In this document: positions 1 to 5,332 of the stretch, piece by piece
Numbering within the stretch: the stretch's first letter is position 1
Layout of the letters: the number at the start of each line of letters is the position of its first letter
Assembly (NCBI GenBank): GCA_015486475.1
Contig: WFRO01000098.1
Span: 1 to 6,482 of the forward strand
Origin: Bacteroidales bacterium
Lineage (GTDB): Bacteria > Bacteroidota > Bacteroidia > Bacteroidales > VadinHA17
Length of the DNA: 6,482 nucleotides
Direction: 5' to 3'
The notes under the pieces: generated by a model
The model's input: the letters and a program-made list of their open reading frames with translations, nothing else
Database searches by the model: none
Told to the model about the DNA's origin: nothing
Made by a program: the position numbers and the translations under genes

Positions 1-1350
1 CACGGGGACAATTACGCCCGTCCTTCGATGGCCCAAAAATACCCGGATAACTTTTACCTGCGTAATAAAAAAGGAAAACTCTCGGGGGCCTGCTGCTCGG
101 CCGACACGACCGTGGTGCGGCTGGACTTCACCAATCCGGAGGTGATGAAAGTGCATCTGAGGCCTCTGTTCGACACGCTGGTGCAGGAGTGGGGACTCAA
201 ATACCTCAAAGCCGGCGGCTGGGGTACCTGGATGGATTATTACGACAAGAACAGGGCGCAGGCGTATGACTCGACCCTCGACAGCCGCGTGGTTTACCGC
301 AGTGTGCTGGAGAATATCCGGGAGATCATGGGTGATACCACCTACCTCCTGGGGTGTGCCATGCACGAGGTGGGCTGTGGTTTCGGTCTCTTCGACGGCT
401 CCCGTACCGGCGGGGACGACCTGGCCCAGTGGGCACCCTCGAAGTACAGTGGCATGTCTATGTACAACTTTTTCACTTCCCTCTTCGGCGCCAATTACCT
501 CAACGGTATCTGCTGGTGGTCCGATCCGGACAATGTACAGCTGAGGCCTCCGCTGAATGCAGATGAGGCCCGAACCATAGCTACCACCATCTCTCTGTCG
601 GGGCAGGCATATATCGCCAGTGATTTTATGGCCGATCCGCCGCCGCGCAACCGTTTTAAAAGGAAGATCCACCAGATGATCGCCAATGAGCTGCCTCCGG
701 ACCGGCTGGAACTGTACCGCAAGACCATGCCCACGCGTCCCATCCATGCCATGGACCTGTATCCTTACCGTTGCCAGGCCGTGGTGCGGCCGCGCCCCTC
801 CTCGTTTCCCCGCATCCTTGATCTGAAGGTGAACGGGGTGGCAGGGATGTACGATGTGGCAGCCCTCTACAACTGGGGGGATGCAGATACTATAAAAAGT
901 ATCTCTCTCCTGAAAGATCTGGGCCTTGCGCCGGGAAAAAAATATCTGCTCTTCGACTATTGGAACGCTTTTCTCCTGGGCATAGGTGAAGATAACGTTA
1001 CCCTCGGCGTCCCTTCCCACGGTGTGAAGGTCCTGGTGATCCTTCCCCTGCAGGAGCGGCCCCTGGTGATGGCTACCTCCCGGCATCTCACGGGCACCGT
1101 CAGCCTGAAAGAGATGAAATGGGACAAAGACAAAAAGGTGTTGAGCGGACGCTCGGAGATCATTAAAGGAGATCCCTATACCTTATATGTATATGTGCCG
1201 GAAGGCTTTTCTCTCTCCAAGGCGGAAGCTTCGATGCAGGGGGGTGAGACCACCGTGCAGGTGAAAAGCAACAAGGCAGACACGGGGAGTTGGGCCGCTA
1301 TCACCTTCAAAGGCCCCGGCACAGAGCTTTCCTGGTCTGTGAAGTTTTAG
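1..1350 (+). CDS. Clan GH-D (GH36/GH27-like) alpha-galactosidase-type glycoside hydrolase, 5' end missing
   Basis: The frame is open from base 1 (first residues HGDNYARPS), so the Met codon at 28 is probably internal and the gene begins outside the window; 449 residues are visible. Numbering from the first visible codon, the C-terminal part of a (beta/alpha)8 barrel is recognisable. The segment around 175-199 (WWSDPDNVQLRPPL, then an EAR and an LSGQAYIASDF stretch) is a strong match to the GH36/GH27 pattern DPD..R..L..EAR...LSG...SD. SRTGGD at 134-139 fits the R-x-G-x-D acid/base segment, making D139 the likely proton donor. A C-terminal beta-sandwich follows from about residue 290, including RHLTGTVSL, a stretch common in these enzymes. 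Family knowledge suggests release of terminal alpha-galactose or a related sugar, probably outside the cytoplasm, but the signal peptide is not visible. Oddity: the expected nucleophile motif K-x-D reads KAG at 70-72, so activity and exact family are uncertain. The gene converges on the minus-strand lipoprotein gene. Confidence 0.75.
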   Translation, partial: HGDNYARPSMAQKYPDNFYLRNKKGKLSGACCSADTTVVRLDFTNPEVMKVHLRPLFDTLVQEWGLKYLKAGGWGTWMDYYDKNRAQAYDSTLDSRVVYRSVLENIREIMGDTTYLLGCAMHEVGCGFGLFDGSRTGGDDLAQWAPSKYSGMSMYNFFTSLFGANYLNGICWWSDPDNVQLRPPLNADEARTIATTISLSGQAYIASDFMADPPPRNRFKRKIHQMIANELPPDRLELYRKTMPTRPIHAMDLYPYRCQAVVRPRPSSFPRILDLKVNGVAGMYDVAALYNWGDADTIKSISLLKDLGLAPGKKYLLFDYWNAFLLGIGEDNVTLGVPSHGVKVLVILPLQERPLVMATSRHLTGTVSLKEMKWDKDKKVLSGRSEIIKGDPYTLYVYVPEGFSLSKAEASMQGGETTVQVKSNKADTGSWAAITFKGPGTELSWSVKF

Positions 1351-1365
1351 GGATGAATATCCTAA

Positions 1366-1449
1366 GAACCAGGAATCAAGAATCAAGAATCAAGAACCAA
1401 GAACCAAGAACCTGGAACCTGAAACTTGGAACCTGGAACCTGAAACTAT
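1366..1449. repeat. 7-bp tandem array, 12 units, filling a convergent intergenic gap
   Basis: Twelve consecutive heptamers run without a phase slip: one GAACCAG, three GAATCAA, two GAACCAA, two GAACCTG, AAACTTG, two GAACCTG and AAACTAT. The last six units form a higher-order 21-bp duplication (1408-1428 against 1429-1449, 19 of 21 bases identical). The array lies between the stop of the plus-strand hydrolase (1348-1350) and the minus-strand lipoprotein gene, and its last unit supplies that gene's TAG stop (1446-1448 on the plus strand). It holds no convincing hairpin with a T-run, so I do not call it a terminator. Slippage-prone microsatellite expansion is the simplest explanation; a role at the convergent 3' ends is inference. 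Confidence 0.9.
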
Positions 1450-3863
1450 AGATTAAACAACTGTTTATACCTTAGATTGTTGATCCTCGGCATAGGACTG
1501 TCAGCTCCTTTGATCGATTTCCAGAGGATCTCGTTGAGGGGCTGTTCGGGGGTCTCGTCTTCCTCGTCCCAGTCCATCAGGGCTGATGCTTTCGCCCCGT
1601 AGGCATTGTCGCTGTTGATGCGGTCGGTAGGCCAGGTGTTCTGCAGTCTGGTGTAAGGAGTGTAGTCGGGCTTGTCGGTGAAGGCGGTGGTGAGGGGGAA
1701 GGCGGCGGCATCAAACTGGCTCATGGGCTCCAGGCCCAGGATCAGCTCGATGGTGCGCAGTACGCTGGTAGTGGAATACATGTTGTGGTCCACCCATCCT
1801 CTTTTGGCCCAGGGAGAAGCCACCAGGAGGGGAGAACGGTGGGCATCCACATGGTCGGGACCGTTCTGGGCATCGTCCTCCAGGACGAAGATCGCGGTCT
1901 CTTTCCAGAACTTGCTGTGGGAGACGGCCTCCACCACCATGCCCAGGGCCAGGTCGTTGTCGGCCATCATCGAGCGTGGGGTGTGCCGGCCCGTGGCGGT
2001 GCCGTAGGTATGGTCGTTGGGCAGGCGCATGATCATCAGCTGCGGCCAGTCCCCTTTCTTTTCGTACTCTTTCATCTCACGGATGAACTCAGCGGCACGC
2101 AGGGTGTCCGGGTAGGTCAGGTCCCATGGCCGGAAATCCGGATCAAAATGGTCCTGCAGGGTCTTCATCGTTGTGTAGTAGTAGTCCCCTTTTTCATTGC
2201 GTCCTATCTTGATGAACTCGGCATAGCTGCGGTAGGTGATCCCTCTGCGGGCAGCCTCATCCCAGAGGTAGCCGTTGGTGGGAAAGGCGATGGGGTAGTT
2301 CCCCTCCGAAGGATAGCCCTTGCCGCGGCCGGAGTAAATGGAGGGCCATGTCTTCTCAACGAAATCAGTGGCTACTGCCGCCGTGGACCACTCATGGCCG
2401 TCGGCGCTCACCTCAGCATCCACATAGAAATTATCAAACAGGACAAAGGTCTCTGCCAGCTTGTGATGGTTGGGCGATACTTTCCGGCCGAAAAGCACCA
2501 GCGAGGTGTCTCCGTTGCCCTGGGGCAGGTCGCCGAACACCTGGTCGTAGGTGCGGTTCTCCTTGATGATGTATATGACATGTTTGATGGGGGAGGTGCC
2601 TCCCGGCGCCGGAATGGCATGGTTGTTCTCTGTATGCTGGCTGCCGTCCCAGCGGTTGTTATGACGCACCCGGGCTGTGTACTCCCTGAGCTTATCTGCA
2701 GAAGGCAGGGGTATCACCGAAACCGTGCCCCACAGCAGGCGACCTATGTACTGGCCTCTTTTTCCGTCACGTGTTGTGGGCTGGGGCGCTTCCGGATTGG
2801 GTTTGGAGGTGATGCCCTTGCCATTGGCGATATACAGGGTCGTATCGTTGACAGCTACGGCCGTGGGATACCAGCCTGCCGGGATAAGACCCGTTACTGT
2901 GGGGTGAGAGGAGGAGACATCCACCACCGCTACATCATTGTTGCCGGCATTGGCCACATAGAGCGTTTTGCCGTCCGGCGAGAGGGCCAGGCCGTTGGGC
3001 GTGCTGCCGTAAGGAGCTCCTTCATAAGGCAGGAGGGAGATGGTGGCCGTGACCTCGTCTTTCTCCGTATTGATGACCGTGACATTATCCGTATTGGCGC
3101 AGGCCACGAAGAGACGTCCGTCATCGGAAAGCACCATTTTGTTGGGATGATCGCCTGTAGAGATCAGCTTCGTAAGCTGCAGGGTGGCAGCATCCACCAC
3201 AGCCACAGCGCTGCCTCCCCAGACGCTGACGTACAGTTTTTTATGGTCGGGGGTGATCAGTACGTCATAGAGAAAATGATCGAACTGCAGGGTGTCGAGG
3301 ATCTTTTTCTCCGGAACAGAGATCTTAAAGAGCGCTTTGTGCGTTTTGGTGGCTGCATACAGGATGTCCCCGTTCTCTGCCGGGGCCAGACCCGTGATAA
3401 ACCATTCCCAGCCGGGATAAGGGCTTAGCTGTATGGAGTCCCGGCCGGTGAACCGCTGCCCGTCATCCGTAGAAAAGATATAGATCTTGTTATGACCTCC
3501 TCCCGAGACGAAAAGTTTCGTGCCTCCCTCGTTAAAAGCGATCCCGAAAAAGGAGGCGGTCACCGGCAGGGTCTGCACCTGTTTATGCGTGGCCAGGTCG
3601 ATCAGCGAAACGAACTGCTCGCTGTAACCGTTGTTGGTGACGGCCAGGTAGCGGCCACCGGGACTGATGACCATGTTCAGCGGCAGGTCGCCCACCGGGA
3701 TCTGGGTGCCGGCAGGGGTCAGCCGGTAATGATTGGGCAGAAGCACGGAATGGTCCTTCTGGATACCGGGCAAAAGGGTCTTTTCCTGATCATGACCACA
3801 GGAAAAAGAAAGGATCAACATTGAAAACAGAAGGATCCGGAAGAAGAAAGTCGTTGGTTTCAT
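1446..3863 (-). CDS. YncE-like beta-propeller / alkaline-phosphatase-superfamily phosphoesterase fusion lipoprotein
   Basis: An 805-residue protein is predicted from the Met at 3863-3861. The first residues are MKPTTFFFRI, then a hydrophobic stretch ending LILSFSC, which fits a lipoprotein signal with Cys22 as the lipidated residue. A longer frame reaches an ATG at 3938-3936, but that would put 25 non-signal residues before the signal, and a -7 promoter box lies between the two ATGs. Residues about 30-390 are a YVTN/YncE-type seven-bladed propeller with repeats such as SPDGKTLYVANAGNNDVAVVD. Residues about 425-720 are a phosphoesterase domain of the alkaline phosphatase superfamily: IKENRTYDQVFGD carries candidate metal ligands E435 and N436, a Ser/His segment SADGHEW at 486-492 may hold the nucleophile, LPNDH lies near 614-618, and LEDD (661-664) with DHVDAH (670-675) gives further likely ligands. 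The fusion is a known architecture in Bacteroidota; its substrate is unknown to me. It probably acts in the periplasm or on the cell surface. It is divergent from the flavodiiron gene. Confidence 0.88.
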   Translation of the reverse strand: MKPTTFFFRILLFSMLILSFSCGHDQEKTLLPGIQKDHSVLLPNHYRLTPAGTQIPVGDLPLNMVISPGGRYLAVTNNGYSEQFVSLIDLATHKQVQTLPVTASFFGIAFNEGGTKLFVSGGGHNKIYIFSTDDGQRFTGRDSIQLSPYPGWEWFITGLAPAENGDILYAATKTHKALFKISVPEKKILDTLQFDHFLYDVLITPDHKKLYVSVWGGSAVAVVDAATLQLTKLISTGDHPNKMVLSDDGRLFVACANTDNVTVINTEKDEVTATISLLPYEGAPYGSTPNGLALSPDGKTLYVANAGNNDVAVVDVSSSHPTVTGLIPAGWYPTAVAVNDTTLYIANGKGITSKPNPEAPQPTTRDGKRGQYIGRLLWGTVSVIPLPSADKLREYTARVRHNNRWDGSQHTENNHAIPAPGGTSPIKHVIYIIKENRTYDQVFGDLPQGNGDTSLVLFGRKVSPNHHKLAETFVLFDNFYVDAEVSADGHEWSTAAVATDFVEKTWPSIYSGRGKGYPSEGNYPIAFPTNGYLWDEAARRGITYRSYAEFIKIGRNEKGDYYYTTMKTLQDHFDPDFRPWDLTYPDTLRAAEFIREMKEYEKKGDWPQLMIMRLPNDHTYGTATGRHTPRSMMADNDLALGMVVEAVSHSKFWKETAIFVLEDDAQNGPDHVDAHRSPLLVASPWAKRGWVDHNMYSTTSVLRTIELILGLEPMSQFDAAAFPLTTAFTDKPDYTPYTRLQNTWPTDRINSDNAYGAKASALMDWDEEDETPEQPLNEILWKSIKGADSPMPRINNLRYKQLFNL

Positions 3864-3898
3864 AGCGGGAAAGATCGTTGATTGGTTGCGGAAAGATA

Positions 3899-3906
3899 CA
3901 AAATTA
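3899..3906 (-). promoter_or_regulatory. Bacteroidota -7 box (TAATTTTG) for the lipoprotein gene
   Basis: Read on the minus strand, 3906 to 3899 is TAATTTTG, an exact match to the Bacteroidota primary sigma factor consensus TAnnTTTG. It ends 35 bases before the ATG at 3863-3861, giving a 5' leader of roughly 25-30 bases. A TTTG lies further upstream (3935-3932), but its 25-base spacing is longer than the usual 19-21 for the -33 element, so it is a weak partner. The box lies downstream of the alternative ATG at 3938-3936, so transcripts from it would not contain that start; this supports the shorter protein. Confidence 0.55.
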
Positions 3907-3975
3907 TCAGGTATGCACTCGATGATGATCCCAAACATTCTCCTAAAATATGAAGGCCGGGACGGGTTTTTTTAG

Positions 3976-3983
3976 TAATTTTG
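3976..3983 (+). promoter_or_regulatory. Bacteroidota -7 box (TAATTTTG) for the flavodiiron gene
   Basis: TAATTTTG matches TAnnTTTG exactly and ends 45 bases before the ATG at 4029, implying a leader of about 35-40 bases. A T-run (3967-3973) precedes it, but no TTTG is seen at the -33 distance. The leader is A-rich near the start codon (ccaaaaacgtaaagca) and has no Shine-Dalgarno sequence, which is normal for Bacteroidota. The same octamer faces the other way 69 bases upstream for the lipoprotein gene. No clear palindromic operator lies between them. Confidence 0.55.
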
Positions 3984-4028
3984 ACCGATTCTTAATAATT
4001 ATGATCCGATAACCAAAAACGTAAAGCA

Positions 4029-5210
4029 ATGAATCCAATAAAAGTTAAAGAAAATATTTACCGTCTGGGTTCCATCGACTGGGACCGCCGTATGTTCGAT
4101 GCCTTGATCCCCCTGCCGGATGGCACCAGCTACAATGCCTATCTGATCAAAGGAAGTGAGAAAACGGTGCTGATAGATACCGACGAGCCCTCCATGAAGG
4201 AGGAGTTCATGAAGCAACTGGAAATGGTTGACAAGCTGGATTATATTGTATCGCTCCATGCCGAGCAGGACCACTCGGGATGCATTCCTTTTGTGCTGGA
4301 GAAATTCCCGGAAGCCAAAGTAGTGGTGAGCCCCAAATGCAAGGGCATGGAGATGGACCTGCTGCACCTGCCGGAAGATGTATTTATCACGGTCGGGGAC
4401 GGGGAGACCCTTTCTCTGGGAAACAGGACGCTCCGTTTTGTCCATACGCCATGGGTGCACTGGCCGGAGACGATGACCGCCTACCTGGAAGAGGAGCGGA
4501 TCCTTTTCAGCTGCGATTTCTTCGGCTCCCATCTGGCTACCAGTGATCTGTTCGTCAAAGACAAGATCAAAGTGTATGAGGCGGCCAAACGTTATTATGC
4601 CGAGATCATGATGCCTTTCCGGAGGATCATCAGCAAGAACCTGCAGAAGGTGCTGGCGCTGGATATCGATATGATCGCTCCCAGCCACGGACCTATCTAC
4701 CGCGAGCCGGCCCTGATCATCGAAGCCCACAAAGAATGGGTGGATGCTCCGCCGAAGAACCTGGTCGTCCTGCCTTATATCTCTATGCATGAGAGCACAC
4801 GCCTGATGGTCGAGCACCTGGTAGGTGCCCTCATCGACCGGGGGGTGGAGGTGCAGCAGTTCAACCTGGAGGTGGTGGATCTGGGTAAACTGGCCATCGC
4901 CCTGGTGGATGCTGCCACGGTGGTCATCGCCAGCCCCACCGTGCTGGGCGGTCCCCATCCGGCAGCGGTCTATGCCGCCTATCTGGCCAACGCCCTGCGT
5001 CCCAAAGTGAAGTTCATCTCCGTGATGGGATCGTACGGATGGGCTGACAGGAGCGTGCCGGTACTCTCCGGACTGGTCAAGGATATGAAGGCAGAGATAC
5101 TCGAGCCTGTGGTGCAGAAAGGAGCTCCCACCGAAGAGACCTTCCAGGCCATCGACCGCCTGGCGGATGATATCGCAGCAAAGCATAAGGAAGAAGGACT
5201 GGTGGGGTAA
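4029..5210 (+). CDS. fprA: FprA-family A-type flavoprotein (flavodiiron O2/NO reductase)
   Basis: A complete 393-residue cytoplasmic protein of the usual length for a two-domain flavodiiron protein. Residues about 1-245 are the metallo-beta-lactamase-like domain with every expected diiron ligand visible: HAEQDH at 77-82 (H77, E79, D81), H144 in WVHWPETM, D163 in SCDFFGSH and H220 in SHGPIY. Residues about 246-393 are the flavodoxin-like FMN domain, with SPTVLGGPHP (302-311) and MGSYGWAD (333-340) in place. These enzymes reduce O2 to water or NO to N2O with electrons usually delivered by rubredoxin; no rubredoxin or fused reductase domain is seen here, so the partner must be elsewhere. Which substrate is preferred cannot be told. 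Oddity: the phosphate loop reads SMHEST (252-257), where I would expect a Gly at position 255. Start: the ATG lies 45 bases after a good -7 box and the alignment begins immediately (IKVKENIYRLG). It is probably monocistronic, with a repeat-rich gap behind it. Confidence 0.95.
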   Translation: MNPIKVKENIYRLGSIDWDRRMFDALIPLPDGTSYNAYLIKGSEKTVLIDTDEPSMKEEFMKQLEMVDKLDYIVSLHAEQDHSGCIPFVLEKFPEAKVVVSPKCKGMEMDLLHLPEDVFITVGDGETLSLGNRTLRFVHTPWVHWPETMTAYLEEERILFSCDFFGSHLATSDLFVKDKIKVYEAAKRYYAEIMMPFRRIISKNLQKVLALDIDMIAPSHGPIYREPALIIEAHKEWVDAPPKNLVVLPYISMHESTRLMVEHLVGALIDRGVEVQQFNLEVVDLGKLAIALVDAATVVIASPTVLGGPHPAAVYAAYLANALRPKVKFISVMGSYGWADRSVPVLSGLVKDMKAEILEPVVQKGAPTEETFQAIDRLADDIAAKHKEEGLVG

Positions 5211-5249
5211 TGAGTGAATGAGTGAATGCTTGAATGTTTGAATGCTTTG
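5210..5249. repeat. 8-bp tandem array, five units
   Basis: Five octamers in strict phase follow the flavodiiron stop codon and use its last base: two ATGAGTGA, then ATGCTTGA, ATGTTTGA and ATGCTTTG. The array abuts the hairpin at 5250-5280, and a similar segment (TTGAATGCTTGG, 5282-5293) reappears on the far side of it, as if the hairpin sat inside the array. The ATG in each unit opens only short frames that end quickly or run into the next gene out of frame, so no small gene is proposed. Confidence 0.8.
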
Positions 5250-5299
5250 TCCGACGAAGCTCCAAAGGAGCGAAGTCGGAATTGAATGCTTGGCCCGAC
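5240..5299. repeat. 16-bp imperfect direct repeat flanking the hairpin
   Basis: GAATGCTTTGTCCGAC (5240-5255) and GAATGCTTGGCCCGAC (5284-5299) agree at 14 of 16 bases and are offset by 44 bases. The first copy includes the left outer arm of the hairpin. The second ends in CCGAC, which could also pair with the right arm GTCGG (5275-5279), so the right arm has two possible partners. Confidence 0.7.
5250..5280. repeat. Symmetric intergenic hairpin (inverted repeat with GAA/GAA internal loop)
   Basis: The 31 bases form TCCGAC - GAA - GCTCC - AAA - GGAGC - GAA - GTCGGA. Outer arms of 6 bp and inner arms of 5 bp pair perfectly, separated by a symmetric 3x3 internal loop of GAA opposite GAA and closed by an AAA loop. 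It begins 40 bases after the flavodiiron stop. No T-run follows on the plus strand, so it is not a standard intrinsic terminator, although it could protect or define the mRNA 3' end. It resembles a REP-like dispersed palindrome; copies elsewhere in the genome cannot be seen from here. Confidence 0.8.
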
Positions 5300-5332
5300 A
5301 GAGGTGGGATGGAAATGTCTTAAAATATTTTT

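Noticed and set aside
28..30. ATG at 28 as the true start of the hydrolase
   Set aside because: The frame is open to base 1 and most of the catalytic barrel expected upstream is absent, so the gene most likely starts before the window.
1347..1365. Small imperfect palindrome (TTAGGGAT - GAAT - ATCCTAA) at the hydrolase stop codon, as a possible terminator
   Set aside because: The stem is about 7 bp with a bulged G, AT-rich and without a following T-run, so it is too weak to call.
1366..1449. The heptamer array considered as a CRISPR array or iteron origin
   Set aside because: Units are 7 bp with no spacers, and no cas or replication initiator gene is present.
1785..3428. A 547-codon open frame on the plus strand inside the lipoprotein gene
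   Set aside because: It is wholly antisense to a gene with clear domains, its translation has no recognisable family motif, and long antisense frames are expected in moderately GC-rich codon usage.
3999..5186. A 395-codon minus-strand frame opposite nearly the whole flavodiiron gene
   Set aside because: The plus strand encodes an intact flavodiiron protein with all metal ligands. The antisense product is a His/Gln/Arg-rich shadow without domains.
5321..5332. AT-rich taaaatattttt just before the GH95 start, considered as a -7 promoter box
   Set aside because: It does not match TAnnTTTG and is so close to the ATG that transcription would start inside the gene; more likely an unstructured AT-rich translation start region.
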